A DNA stretch of 64,000 nucleotides from Arthrobacter citreus (GCF_009192745.1 NZ_VTFV01000006.1:83863-147862); one strand, 5' to 3'; positions 18,073 through 26,819 are shown, counted from the first letter of the stretch. Made by a program: numbers and translations. The notes: a model not told the origin generated them from the sequence alone.

Positions 18073-19092
18073 ATGACGGTACGGGTACGTGAGGCCAACG
18101 CCATCTCTTCGGCTCTCGCCGGGCTGGATGATGCCGGTGTGCGTGCGCTTATCGATGATGCTGAGCAGGCGGGCATAGGCATTGGGGGAACCACGAAGAC
18201 TGCGCGCTTGGGCGAAACCACTGTCTTCATCAAACAACTTCCGCTGACAAGCGCTGAAGAAGCAGATCCATGCTCCACCGCCAGCCGTCTCCGGCTTCCC
18301 TTCGTTTCCCACTACGGGATAGGAACCCCTGCCAACGCAGTCGGGCGGGAACTTGCAGCACATCAGGTCACCACCCGGTGGGTTCAATCGGGTCTGGCGG
18401 ACTTCTTTCCGCTCCTGCTCGGTTGGCGGGTCCTGGATGTAAAAAGCGAGGCAGACCTCAGCGAGTTCGACGGCGATACCCCTCCCCGCCAGTGGGGACC
18501 GCACTGGCCTGAAGTCCAGGGCAAGCTCTCCGCCATGAAGGCCGCGTCCAAGAGCATGGTGCTCTTCCTTGAGTACGTGCCCGTTACCCTGGGCGACTTG
18601 ATCCGCCGGAGCTTGAAGGAGGGTTTCGGGGCCGAGGTTTTTCCCGGCATTGTGGACCAGCTCCTGGAAGCCACTGCATGGATGAACAGCCGGGGCTTTC
18701 AGCATTTTGACGTGCATCCCGGCAACATCCTTGTCCAGGACGGCAGGCTGCTTTACACGGACTTCGGCCTGGCACTGCACCGGGATTTTGAGCTGACGCC
18801 CCAGGAAGCGTGGGGCATGCGTACCCATGACGGCTTCGACCGCGATTCCGCCCTGATGCACCTGTTCCACTGGACGTTATTCGAACTCGGCTATATCTCC
18901 GGGGAAGCACGGCTTGGCCTGCTGCAGGCCGCTGCTGCCGGCCCAACTTCTCCGGCGTTGGATCCTGTCCGGGCCGCGCTTGGAAGCGGTGCGGACCTGA
19001 TTGCACAATATGCGGATACCGCCATCTACATCACCGAGCTGTTCGCTGCCCTCACACAGAACGTGTACGCGACGGAGTATCGGCGCCCATAG
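18073..19092 (+). CDS. protein-kinase-fold (aminoglycoside/ser-thr kinase-like) protein
   Basis: A 339-residue protein with kinase-like features: TTVFIKQLP gives a candidate ATP-anchoring lysine, MVLFLEYVPVTLGDLI a hinge, QHFDVHPGNILV the catalytic loop with aspartate and asparagine, and LYTDFGLAL the metal-binding DFG. There is no glycine-rich loop of standard type. Members of this atypical group are common in Streptomyces-related genomes without assigned substrate. It follows the EamA gene by 2 bp, so co-transcription is likely. A link to modification of the exported compound is possible but inferred. Confidence 0.75.
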   Translation: MTVRVREANAISSALAGLDDAGVRALIDDAEQAGIGIGGTTKTARLGETTVFIKQLPLTSAEEADPCSTASRLRLPFVSHYGIGTPANAVGRELAAHQVTTRWVQSGLADFFPLLLGWRVLDVKSEADLSEFDGDTPPRQWGPHWPEVQGKLSAMKAASKSMVLFLEYVPVTLGDLIRRSLKEGFGAEVFPGIVDQLLEATAWMNSRGFQHFDVHPGNILVQDGRLLYTDFGLALHRDFELTPQEAWGMRTHDGFDRDSALMHLFHWTLFELGYISGEARLGLLQAAAAGPTSPALDPVRAALGSGADLIAQYADTAIYITELFAALTQNVYATEYRRP

Positions 19093-19116
19093 GGGGTGCG
19101 GCATTGCGGTACGGCC

Positions 19117-19479
19117 TTAGGCGCCACCCTGGCCGGATTCACCGTCTCGAAGGTACCGGGAATTCTCCTCGTCTTCGATTTCGGAGATCGTGTAGGCCGG
19201 AGCTGCTGATTGCTCAATCGCTGAGCTTCCCGGGGTGAAGCCGAACATTCTCGATTGGACGGACGCTGACCCGGCCAGCGGGCCGGCAATTCCCTTACGC
19301 CAGGCCCCGGCACGAGTTGCCAGACGAACCAGGATCAGCACAGCCAAACCCCAGCCAACCGGGTTGCTCCAGCGCTCAAGGTTCCCCGGAGCTAACCCGT
19401 CGGCGATCATCAGCACCAGCAGCGCGACCAGCAGAACCACGGTGGACGCCGTCAAGAGACGGGAGAGTCGTGCTGCCAT
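19117..19479 (-). CDS. small two-helix membrane protein, hypothetical
   Basis: The 120-residue protein has two hydrophobic segments (LTASTVVLLVALLVLMIADG and NPVGWGLAVLILVRLAT) and a hydrophilic tail with ISEIEDEENSRYLRDGE. No family is recognised. It is convergent to the kinase-like gene. Codon use is ordinary for the region, which supports a real gene, but no conserved motif helps. Confidence 0.6.
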   Translation of the reverse strand: MAARLSRLLTASTVVLLVALLVLMIADGLAPGNLERWSNPVGWGLAVLILVRLATRAGAWRKGIAGPLAGSASVQSRMFGFTPGSSAIEQSAAPAYTISEIEDEENSRYLRDGESGQGGA

Positions 19480-19649
19480 GCGCCCACCCTAGTCAGCCCA
19501 GTAGGCCGAAGCCAGAGACTAGGCAGCTGCGTCATTCACCGGCTCAGGTGTCCCACCTGGATGGTATCGGGGGAATTCATACGAAACCCGGCTGGGAAAG
19601 GTACAAATGTTCTCTTGCGCTGGGATAGCAAAAGATCTCCAATAGCCCA

Positions 19650-20990
19650 ATGACAAACGATGCCGGCAAGGCCGCCTCAAAACCGCAAACCGGGTTGAAG
19701 CGGGCAGTTGGCACGCCGCTGCTGTTCGCGTTTATCGTGGGCGACACCCTCGGGGCCGGCATCTACACCCTGGTGGGCACCATGGCCGCCGATGTCGGCG
19801 GCGCAATCTGGCTGCCGCTGCTCATCGCATTGGTCGTTGCGCTGCTTACCGCCGCAACCTACGCAGAGCTGATCACCAAATATCCGCACGCGGGCGGAGC
19901 CGCGCGGTACGTCGACCGGGCCTTCGGCATCCCGTACCTGTCCTTCATCGTCGGATTCCTGATGATGGCCTCAGGCATCACCACGGCCGCCGCCCTCGCA
20001 AACGCCTTCGCCGGCGATTACCTAACCGCGATCATCGACGTGCCTGCGGCCCCCGCAGCGGTGGTGTTCATCATCGTGCTGACCCTGATCAACCTGCGCG
20101 GAGTCCGGGAGTCCCTCGCCGCGAACCTCGTCGCCTCAATCATCGAGGTCAGCGGTCTGGTCATCGTCATCTTCGTCGCCGGCATCGTCCTCGCCTCCGG
20201 GAACGGGGAGCCCTCCCGGCTCCTTGAGTTCGCCCCGGACGTACCGCCCCTCCAGGGCGCCTTTGCCGCATCCATCGTCGCCTTCTTCTCCTTCCTCGGC
20301 TTCGAAGCAGCGGCCAACATGGCCGAGGAAGTGCGTAAACCGTCCAAGTCCTACCCCCGCGCACTGTTCGGTGCCATTAGTACCGCAGGGCTCGTCTATC
20401 TCCTCATTGCCCTCGGCGCGGTCATCGTGGTGCCGCCGGCTGACCTGGCCGAATCGACCGGACCTCTGCTCGACGTCGTCGCAGCCAGCGGCGTCGGAAT
20501 CCCGCCCTGGCTGTTCAGCCTCATAGCGCTGATCGCCATTGCCAACGGGGCCCTGCTGTTTATGGTCATGGCCAGCCGCGTTGGCTACGGGCTGGCAGAA
20601 GCCGAACTGCTTCCCCGCGCCTTCAGCCGTGTTCTCCCGGGCCGCCGCACCCCCTGGGTTTCAATCGTTGTCATAGCCGGCCTGACGATCGTCCTCACAC
20701 TGACCGGGAATGTTGCCTCGCTCGCCGAAACCACGGTGCTGCTCCTGCTCCTGGTGTTCCTTTCCGCCAACGTCAGCGTCCTCGTCCTCAAGAAGGACAA
20801 AGTCGACCACGACCACTTCACCGCACCCAGGTTCATACCGGTCCTGGCGATCATCGCGAGCATCGTGCTCCTGACCCAGCAAACCGGACCCATCTGGCTC
20901 GGCTCCGCCGCCTACGTTGCGGTCGGTTCCCTGTTGTTCCTCGCGGCCCGGGCCCGGCGCAAGCGCGAGGAACGCACGAGCGCCGACTGA
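19650..20990 (+). CDS. APC-family amino-acid permease
   Basis: A 446-residue permease with 12 predicted helices; the first contains FIVGDTLGAGIYTLVGTM, the GxG(I/V)Y helix-1 motif of the APC superfamily, and FFSFLGFEAAANMAEEVRKP is the conserved helix-6/loop motif. It should import a cationic or neutral amino acid. The start at the ATG at 19650 has only a weak AAAG upstream. It ends 17 bp before the convergent PoxB-like gene. Confidence 0.9.
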   Translation: MTNDAGKAASKPQTGLKRAVGTPLLFAFIVGDTLGAGIYTLVGTMAADVGGAIWLPLLIALVVALLTAATYAELITKYPHAGGAARYVDRAFGIPYLSFIVGFLMMASGITTAAALANAFAGDYLTAIIDVPAAPAAVVFIIVLTLINLRGVRESLAANLVASIIEVSGLVIVIFVAGIVLASGNGEPSRLLEFAPDVPPLQGAFAASIVAFFSFLGFEAAANMAEEVRKPSKSYPRALFGAISTAGLVYLLIALGAVIVVPPADLAESTGPLLDVVAASGVGIPPWLFSLIALIAIANGALLFMVMASRVGYGLAEAELLPRAFSRVLPGRRTPWVSIVVIAGLTIVLTLTGNVASLAETTVLLLLLVFLSANVSVLVLKKDKVDHDHFTAPRFIPVLAIIASIVLLTQQTGPIWLGSAAYVAVGSLLFLAARARRKREERTSAD

Positions 20991-21007
20991 CTTGCGACGC
21001 CGGAGCC

Positions 21008-22726
21008 TCAGAGCAGCTGCCGCGCATTCGCCCGGGCAAGGTCGATGAGTTCGCGCCCGTTTCCGGCGATCACGGTCCGCAGCGCGTAGAGCGCGAAGCC
21101 CGTGGCCTGCTTTGCGTCGATCTTCGGCGGCATGGACAGCTCCTGCCGGTCCACCGCAACCGACACGAGCGCAGGCCCGTCGTGCGCAAAGGCGCGGCGC
21201 AGTGCCCCGTCCAGGTCCTCCGGGCGGCTCACGCTTTCCCCGTGCATCCCCACGGCCTGCGCCACCGCGCCAAAGTCCGGGTTCTCGAGTCCGGTGCCGA
21301 AGTTGACGATGCCGGCTGCCTTCATCTCCACCTCCACGAAGCTGAGCGCAGCGTTGTTGAACACCACGATCTTGATAGGCAGCTTGTGCTGCACGGCCGT
21401 CAGCAGCTCACCGAGCATCATCGCGAGGCCGCCGTCGCCGGCGAGCACCACCACCTGCCGGTTACGGTCCACCGCCTGCGCGCCGAGGCCCAGCGGTGTT
21501 GCCGCGGCCATGGTGCCGTGCCAGAAGGAGCCGATCAGCCGCCGTCGCGGGCCAATGTGCAGGTGGCGGCAGGCCCAAATAACCGGAGTGCCGACGTCGG
21601 GCAGGAAGACCGCGTCCTCATCCGCCAGTTCGTCGATCAAGTGCGTGAGGTGCTGCGGATGGATGGGGCCCGGCCCCTGCCTCTCCAGGTCATCGAGCTG
21701 GGCGCGGGTGCGCCGGTAGTGGTCCAGCGACTTCTCCAGATGAGTGCGGTCCTGCTTCCGTTCGAGCAGCGGAAGCAGCGCCGCCGCCGTCTCCCGTACA
21801 CCGCCAACCATGCCCTGGGTCAGCGGCGCCCGGCGGCCAAGCTGCTCGCCGCGAATGTCGATCTGCAGGATCTTCGCCTTCTCCGGATAGAACTGCTGGT
21901 ACGGGAAATCCGTGCCAAGCATCAGCAGTGCGTCGCAGCTTTCCATCGCCCGGTACCCGGAGGCGAACCCGAGCAGGCCGGTCATGCCGACGTCGAACGG
22001 GTTGTCCCATTCGATGAACTCCTTGCCCCGCAGGGCGTGCACGATCGGCGCCCCGAGTGCGTCCGCGAGCGCGAGGACTTCCTCCCGGGCGCCCTCGACT
22101 CCGCCTCCGGCAAGGATCGTCACGTTTCCACAGGAGTTGAGCGTGTCCGCTGCCTCCTGGAGCTCGGCCGGCGAGGGAACTGTCACGGGACTGGAGCGCC
22201 GCACCTCGGGCACCCGGTCGCTGACGGCGTCCTGCGACGCCGTGTCCCCTGTGATCACGAGGACGGCGACGCCCTGCTTTTCGATGGCGGTGCGCATGGC
22301 GATCTCCAGCAGCCGCGGCATCTGCTCCGGGCTCAGCACCGTTTCGCAGAACACGGCGCAGTCGCGGAAGAGGTCCGTGGGCCGGGTCTCCTGGAAGTAC
22401 TGGCTGCCGATCTCCTCGGTGGGAATGTGCGCAGCGATCGCGAGGACGGGGACCCGGCTCCGGTGCGCGTCGTAAAGGCCGTTGATCAGGTGCATGTTGC
22501 CGGGCCCGCAGCTGCCGGCGCAGACGGCGAGCTCACCCGTCAGCGCAGCTTCCCCGGCGGCCGCAAACGCGGCCTCCTCCTCGTGCCGGGTCAGCATCCA
22601 CTCGATGTCCTTCTCCCGGCGGATGGCCTCGGTCACCGCGTTCAGGGAGTCTCCGGGGACACCCCAGATCCGCTGGATTCCATTGGCTGCGAGGGTCTGG
22701 ACGATGTTCTCGGCGATGGTGGCCAT
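21008..22726 (-). CDS. poxB: thiamine-pyrophosphate enzyme, pyruvate oxidase/dehydrogenase (PoxB-like)
   Basis: A TPP enzyme of 572 residues. The ATG at 22726 follows GAGGAG and gives an N terminus ENIVQTLAANGIQRIWGVPGD, typical for PoxB. RHEEEAAFAAAGEAALTG carries the catalytic glutamate, and VVLAGDGGLAMMLGELLTA plus the asparagine in VVFNNAALSFVE forms the TPP/Mg site (GDG...NN). These enzymes oxidise pyruvate to acetate and CO2, usually passing electrons to quinone at the membrane. The C terminus lacks an obvious amphipathic membrane helix, so membrane docking is unverified. Confidence 0.88.
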   Translation of the reverse strand: MATIAENIVQTLAANGIQRIWGVPGDSLNAVTEAIRREKDIEWMLTRHEEEAAFAAAGEAALTGELAVCAGSCGPGNMHLINGLYDAHRSRVPVLAIAAHIPTEEIGSQYFQETRPTDLFRDCAVFCETVLSPEQMPRLLEIAMRTAIEKQGVAVLVITGDTASQDAVSDRVPEVRRSSPVTVPSPAELQEAADTLNSCGNVTILAGGGVEGAREEVLALADALGAPIVHALRGKEFIEWDNPFDVGMTGLLGFASGYRAMESCDALLMLGTDFPYQQFYPEKAKILQIDIRGEQLGRRAPLTQGMVGGVRETAAALLPLLERKQDRTHLEKSLDHYRRTRAQLDDLERQGPGPIHPQHLTHLIDELADEDAVFLPDVGTPVIWACRHLHIGPRRRLIGSFWHGTMAAATPLGLGAQAVDRNRQVVVLAGDGGLAMMLGELLTAVQHKLPIKIVVFNNAALSFVEVEMKAAGIVNFGTGLENPDFGAVAQAVGMHGESVSRPEDLDGALRRAFAHDGPALVSVAVDRQELSMPPKIDAKQATGFALYALRTVIAGNGRELIDLARANARQLL

Positions 22727-22866
22727 GGTGCTCCTCTGCTCGGGACTCAGACGGAGGGTCCAGTCTAGGGGCGGGGATTGAGCTGTGCCAGCGGTGCTGG
22801 TTGGGACAAGAGTCCGCGTTCCTTGCCATTCCCGCACCCCGCCGGTCAGGGAACTAGGCTGGGGGC

Positions 22867-23574
22867 ATGGCGACAGTTATCCTCGTGCGGCACGGCCGCA
22901 CCACAGCGAATGCCTCCGGCCTGCTGGCCGGCCGCACCCCCGGCGTCAGCCTGGATGACACCGGCCGGGACCAGGCCGCTGCGGCTGGCAACCGGCTCGC
23001 CGTCGTGCCCCTGGTGGGCGTGGTGTCCAGCCCGCTGGAGCGCTGCAGGCAGACCGCGCAGTTCATCCTTGACCGCCAGCAGGGCAGCCCGCACGCGCCG
23101 GTCGACGCCGACCTCACCGAGTGCGACTACGGCCAGTGGCAGGGCGGCACCCTTGCCGACCTCGCGAAGGAGGACCTGTGGAAGGTGGTGCAGTCACAGC
23201 CCTCCGCCGTGACCTTCCCGGGCGGTGAGTCCATGGCTGCGATGCAGGCCCGTTCGGTGGCTGCGATCCGCCGCCACGATGCAGCCTTCGAGGCCGAGCA
23301 CGGCCCGGGTGCGGTGTGGGCGGCGGTGAGCCACGGGGACATCATCAAGTCGGTCCTTGCCGACGCGCTGGGAATGCACCTGGATATGTTCCAGCGCATC
23401 GACGTCGGGCCGGCCTCGCTGTCGATCGTGCGTTACGGCCCGGGGCGTCCCACTGTCCATGCCACCAATACCGACGCCGGGGACCTTTCGTGGCTGGCAG
23501 CTGTCCACGGGCAGGACGATGCGCCGGTTGGCGGTGGTGCGGGACACGCAGCGCCACCCGCCCAAGGAGCCTAG
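22867..23574 (+). CDS. histidine phosphatase family protein (MSMEG_4193 type)
   Basis: The 235-residue protein starts VILVRHGRTTANASGLLAGR, with RHG and the nearby arginines of the histidine-phosphatase (phosphoglycerate-mutase-like) fold, and has a second histidine in VWAAVSHGDIIKSVLADALG. It belongs to the actinobacterial group that sits next to a DUF3090 and an SCO1664-family gene, exactly as here. The substrate is unknown. A short gap (9 bp) separates it from the next gene, so the three genes probably form an operon. Confidence 0.9.
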   Translation: MATVILVRHGRTTANASGLLAGRTPGVSLDDTGRDQAAAAGNRLAVVPLVGVVSSPLERCRQTAQFILDRQQGSPHAPVDADLTECDYGQWQGGTLADLAKEDLWKVVQSQPSAVTFPGGESMAAMQARSVAAIRRHDAAFEAEHGPGAVWAAVSHGDIIKSVLADALGMHLDMFQRIDVGPASLSIVRYGPGRPTVHATNTDAGDLSWLAAVHGQDDAPVGGGAGHAAPPAQGA

Positions 23575-23583
23575 AGTAGTCCT

Positions 23584-24135
23584 ATGCCTACAACCGTTCA
23601 CGATTTCGACTGGCCGGACCGCGTAGTAGTCGGCACCGTCGGCGTCCCCGGTCAGCGCACGTTCTACCTGCAGGCGCGGGCGGGCAAACAGCTCATCAGC
23701 ATTGCCATGGAAAAGCTGCAGGCGGACCAGCTCGCGGAGAAGATCGATGAGATCCTCGACCAGCTCATGACCATCGACGGCAACCCCTTCCATGTTCCTG
23801 CGAACACTCCCTTGGAGCTCGTGGACAATGACGATCTGGACCCTGTGGAGGAACAGTTCCGCGCCGGCGTGATGAGCCTGGGCTGGGACCCGACCACGTC
23901 ACAGGTGGTCATCGAGGCCTACCCGATCGAAGTTGATGAGGACGACGACGGGTTGCTCGAAGACCCGGACGACGCCGATGCCTCCGAGGTGCTGCGGGTG
24001 CGGATGCCGGTGGGCACCGCCCGCGCCTTCGCGAAGCGCACGCGGGAAGTGGTGGGCGCCGGGCGTCCGATCTGCGTGATCTGCGGCCAGCCGATCGACG
24101 ACGACGGCCACACCTGCGCCCTCCCCGAAAACTAA
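23584..24135 (+). CDS. DUF3090-family protein
   Basis: The 183-residue protein opens with HDFDWPDRVVVGTVGVPGQR and ends with a CVICGQPIDDDGHTC motif, four cysteine/histidine ligands that could bind zinc. DUF3090 is restricted to Actinobacteria. The stop overlaps the next start by one base (TAATG). Together with the flanking histidine phosphatase and the SCO1664-family protein it makes the conserved trio often found next to mshC; that neighbour is absent here. No biochemical role is known to me. Confidence 0.92.
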   Translation: MPTTVHDFDWPDRVVVGTVGVPGQRTFYLQARAGKQLISIAMEKLQADQLAEKIDEILDQLMTIDGNPFHVPANTPLELVDNDDLDPVEEQFRAGVMSLGWDPTTSQVVIEAYPIEVDEDDDGLLEDPDDADASEVLRVRMPVGTARAFAKRTREVVGAGRPICVICGQPIDDDGHTCALPEN

Positions 24136-24902
24136 TGCCGGAGCCGGACCTGCTCACCGATGAGCTGACACTCACCGGACGGATTACGACGGCGTCCAAC
24201 GCCACGTTCCTGGGCAGCATCGGCGACGCGGAAGTTGTCTACAAACCCATTGCCGGCGAGAAGCCGCTGTGGGATTTCCCCGACGGCTGCCTGGCTCACC
24301 GTGAAGTCGCCGCCTACCTGGTGTCTGAGGCTTTGGGCTGGAACATCGTGCCGCGCACCTGGCTGCGCGACGGGCCGCTGGGCGAGGGCATGGTTCAGCT
24401 TTGGCAGGACGCCGATCCGGAGCAGGACGCGGTGGACCTGGTGCCTCTGGAGGAAGTCCCGAAGTCCGGGTTCAAGCTCGTGCTCGAGGGCGAGGACCAG
24501 GCCGGGCAGATCGTCGCCCTGATTCACGAAGACACAGCTGCGCTGCGGCGGATGGCGGTGTTCGACGTCGTCGTCAACAACGCCGACCGCAAAGGCAACC
24601 ACGTCCTGGCCATGCCCGGCGGGCACCGGTACGGCGTGGACCACGGGGTCACCCTCCACGCCGAGCACAAGCTGCGCACCGTGCTCTGGGGCTGGATCGG
24701 TGAGTCTTTGAGCGCCGAGGAGCTCGCGGGCGTTGATCGCGTTCTTGCCGGGCTGGACGGCGGGCTCGGCGAAATGCTGGCTGCGCTGCTGACCGCCGAG
24801 GAGATCGAGGCGCTTGCCGCGCGCTGTGTGCGGCTGCGCACGACGGCGGTGTTCCCTGGACCGCGCGGCGGGATGCCTGCGGTGCCCTGGCCGCTGTTCT
24901 AG
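24135..24902 (+). CDS. SCO1664-family protein
   Basis: The 255-residue protein matches the actinobacterial SCO1664 family by its N-terminal TGRITTASNATFLGSIGDAE and VVYKPIAGEKPLWDFPDG, a kinase-like (phosphatidylinositol-3/4-kinase-like) beginning. The VVNNADRKGNHVL and YGVDHGVTLHAEHKLRT segments resemble the catalytic and metal-binding loops of that fold. If so, it would transfer phosphate, in a pair with the upstream histidine phosphatase; this is inference. It starts at the ATG within the TAATG overlap. Confidence 0.9.
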   Translation: MPEPDLLTDELTLTGRITTASNATFLGSIGDAEVVYKPIAGEKPLWDFPDGCLAHREVAAYLVSEALGWNIVPRTWLRDGPLGEGMVQLWQDADPEQDAVDLVPLEEVPKSGFKLVLEGEDQAGQIVALIHEDTAALRRMAVFDVVVNNADRKGNHVLAMPGGHRYGVDHGVTLHAEHKLRTVLWGWIGESLSAEELAGVDRVLAGLDGGLGEMLAALLTAEEIEALAARCVRLRTTAVFPGPRGGMPAVPWPLF

Positions 24903-24992
24903 CGGGACCGTGGAGAATCACCTTCGGGCCATAGCCGAGCGCCTAGGTCCTGATGGTTGTGGTGCCTGGCCCGTGCTGGCCGAGGGGAAATC

Positions 24993-25463
24993 CTATCCGC
25001 CCGGAGTTTGGCCTTGGGCTGAGTCCATGACGAGGAACCTGTTCCGGGTCTCGATGAGCTTCCGCAGGTAGCGGGCCAGCACCAGTTTCTCCACCAACCG
25101 GCCAAGCGGGCCGAAGGGAGCTTCAAACTCGATGCGGTCGATCATGACCGCACCGGCCGAATCCTCTTTGAATTCGTGCTCATGCCGGAACCGCTTGAAC
25201 GGTCCTTTGACCTGCTCATCGACGAAGTAGTCGGGCGCATCCATGGCGGTGATGCGGCTCGTCATCCTGAGCGGGACACCGAAGTGCCAGGCCCGCCAGG
25301 TGACGTCCTCACCCAGGGAAATGAGGCCCGTAGTCACACCCGCGACCGCCTCTTCGCGGGACCGGGCCATCGAGTCCTTATGGGCATCGATGCTCCGTGC
25401 GCGGTCGAACAACTCGGCCCTGGGCATGGTGGTCCGGGTGGCACATTCGAAGAAAACCGTCAT
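24993..25463 (-). CDS. SRPBCC/polyketide-cyclase-like protein
   Basis: The likely product is about 156 residues, starting MTVFFECATRTTMPRAELF, a usual beginning of this ligand-binding group. GVPLRMTSRITAMDAPDYFVDEQ and GPFKRFRHEHEFKEDSAG are the central strands; the C-terminal helix is LGRLVEKLVLARYLRKLIETR. Such proteins occur near cell-division or lipid genes and have unknown ligands. No good ribosome site precedes either candidate ATG (25463 or 25502), so the start is a choice based on homology of the N terminus. Confidence 0.75.
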   Translation of the reverse strand: MTVFFECATRTTMPRAELFDRARSIDAHKDSMARSREEAVAGVTTGLISLGEDVTWRAWHFGVPLRMTSRITAMDAPDYFVDEQVKGPFKRFRHEHEFKEDSAGAVMIDRIEFEAPFGPLGRLVEKLVLARYLRKLIETRNRFLVMDSAQGQTPGG

Positions 25464-25679
25464 CTGTGGAGTATTGCAGCTAGCAGGCACGGGGCTTTCC
25501 ATCTGCGTCGGAGAGGTTTTCGTGAAGCGCCTCCGGCACGAGTACCGGTACAAGGCCGACGAGCCGCACCTCTAGATGACTCCTCCCTATAAACGGATGG
25601 GCGGAAGGAAGCACCGTTTGAGGTCTGTTCCGTCGCCGTCTAGGGTGGCCGGACAGCCACCACCGGCCAGGAGGAAACA

Positions 25680-25787
25680 ATGAAGTCCGCCTTTCGTGCA
25701 GCCCTTCCCATCCTTGCGGTAGTCCTGCTTGCATGGCACGGGCTGCAGCGCGAAAAGCCTGGCTCCGCTGCCGCCGTCAGGCACTGA
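25680..25787 (+). CDS. 35-residue membrane microprotein
   Basis: The frame MKSAFRAALPILAVVLLAWH and a basic tail (GLQREKPGSAAAVRH) follows an excellent AGGAGG ribosome site five bases before the ATG. The first 20 residues form one hydrophobic helix with a positive N terminus, either a membrane anchor or a short secreted peptide. A second small membrane-protein gene begins 53 bp later on the same strand. Nothing indicates a function. Confidence 0.5.
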   Translation: MKSAFRAALPILAVVLLAWHGLQREKPGSAAAVRH

Positions 25788-25840
25788 CTTTCCCTTGTGA
25801 ATCAGGACTGCACCCCTCGGCCCCAACAAAAGGATCATTG

Positions 25841-26047
25841 ATGCACACCAAACCGAACCGGATCTTCATTGGTTTGCTGCTCGCGATGTCGCTGGCGGCA
25901 GCAGCCCTCATCCTGAACATTCCGGCGCTTTTTGGATCGCCCGAACCAGGGCAGCTCTGGCTCGCCGCAGGGCTTGGATTGCTCACTGCTGCGCTGGGAA
26001 CGGCTGTTATGCTCCTTCGCCCGCAGCGCCGGGGCAACGGCGGCTAG
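25841..26047 (+). CDS. small two-helix membrane protein, hypothetical
   Basis: The 68-residue protein starts MHTKPNRIFIGLLLAMSLA and contains two hydrophobic helices (IGLLLAMSLAAAALILNIPA and LWLAAGLGLLTAALGTAVML) with a charged C terminus. AAAGGATC is upstream of the ATG at 25841. It follows the 35-residue microprotein and may share its transcript. No family is recognised. Confidence 0.55.
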   Translation: MHTKPNRIFIGLLLAMSLAAAALILNIPALFGSPEPGQLWLAAGLGLLTAALGTAVMLLRPQRRGNGG

Positions 26048-26074
26048 CCGGCACCCGGTGGAAAGGTTCCGGAT

Positions 26075-26533
26075 TCAGTCGACCGGCCAGCAGATCTGGG
26101 TGCGTGCGTCCTCCGGGCTCTGCTCGGTCTCGGGATCTGCAAGATAGTTCTCCCACATCACCTCACTCGGCGTGAGCTGGTGCTCGGTGAAGAAGCCCTC
26201 AATATCCGCGTAGGTGTTTGCCAGAGTGTCGAACGACCCGACATGCGTCGCCTCGACGATCCTTCCCGCTGGGAGGTGCCCCGGCACGACTTTCCCGGCG
26301 GGATCGATGATGCCTGGAACTGGGAATCCCGCTTCCACGTCAACCATGGCGCCGGGCTGCCCGTAATACTTGCCGAACGGGGGACCCACGGGCTGCACAC
26401 CCTGTTTCCGAAGAGCCGCCATGATGTCCGAGAACGCGTTCGAGAAGAATTCGGCCAGCTCAGCCATCGGCACCTGCCCGCGAATGGCCGCCGTAGCCTG
26501 TTCCGGGTGTTCGGTGATCTGGATCTCCGTCAT
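26075..26533 (-). CDS. GyrI-like (effector-binding) domain protein
   Basis: The 152-residue protein has the GyrI-like/BmrR effector-binding fold, seen in QITEHPEQATAAIRGQVPMA, PVGPPFGKYYG in the middle, and GRIVEATHVGSFDTLANTYA, which ends in the usual Y-x-x-(I/L). C-terminal VMWENYLADPETEQSPEDAR fits the family's last strand-turn. Stand-alone members bind amphipathic cations or small molecules. The ATG at 26533 is preferred; the frame also opens with a GTG at 26542. Confidence 0.85.
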   Translation of the reverse strand: MTEIQITEHPEQATAAIRGQVPMAELAEFFSNAFSDIMAALRKQGVQPVGPPFGKYYGQPGAMVDVEAGFPVPGIIDPAGKVVPGHLPAGRIVEATHVGSFDTLANTYADIEGFFTEHQLTPSEVMWENYLADPETEQSPEDARTQICWPVD

Positions 26534-26578
26534 TCTCTCCACGCTAACCGTCCCGCGCTGCGCAGGACAGGGAGCGGG

Positions 26579-26720
26579 CTAACGTCCCGCCCCGGCGGGC
26601 AAAACGGCGGAGACCCGGAGGCCGCCGTCGGGCCGTGACGTGACGGTGGGCGTTCCGTCGTGAGCCTGGACAATGCTCCGGACGATCGCCGCCCCCAGGC
26701 CGGCGCCTGCGTGGTCCGAG
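26579..26720 (-). pseudogene. remnant of a sensor histidine kinase (C-terminal ATPase end)
   Basis: A minus-strand frame reads VRSDHAGAGLGAAIVRSIVQ, then AHDGTPTVTSRPDGGLRVSAVLPA and a stop at 26579. This is the G2 box and final strands of a HATPase_c domain, where GAGLGLAI is standard. Upstream the frame loses homology and meets a stop within about 60 codons, and no kinase core exists. It is a 3' gene remnant left by deletion or recombination between the GyrI-like gene and the ABC operon. Its partner response regulator is not present here. Confidence 0.7.
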
Positions 26721-26798
26721 CGCACCCACGACGTCGGCCGCTCTGCCGCAGGTGCGGACGGTGAACCCCGGCGTCACGGAACAAATTACTTCGTGATT

Positions 26799-26819
26799 AA
26801 TATCAAGCAGCATGATATT
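26799..26819. promoter_or_regulatory. operator-like inverted repeat in ABC operon promoter
   Basis: AATATCA (26799-26805) and TGATATT (26813-26819) form a perfect 7-bp inverted repeat with a 7-bp spacer. It lies in an AT-rich stretch 49 bp upstream of the substrate-binding-protein ATG, where a promoter is expected (TTAATAT-like -10 region). No regulator gene is adjacent, so the cognate factor is unknown. Confidence 0.45.

Noticed and set aside
21182..22768. Long plus-strand frame opposite the PoxB-like gene
   Set aside because: No domain, unusual His/Arg/Gln-rich composition; the minus strand gene has all TPP motifs.
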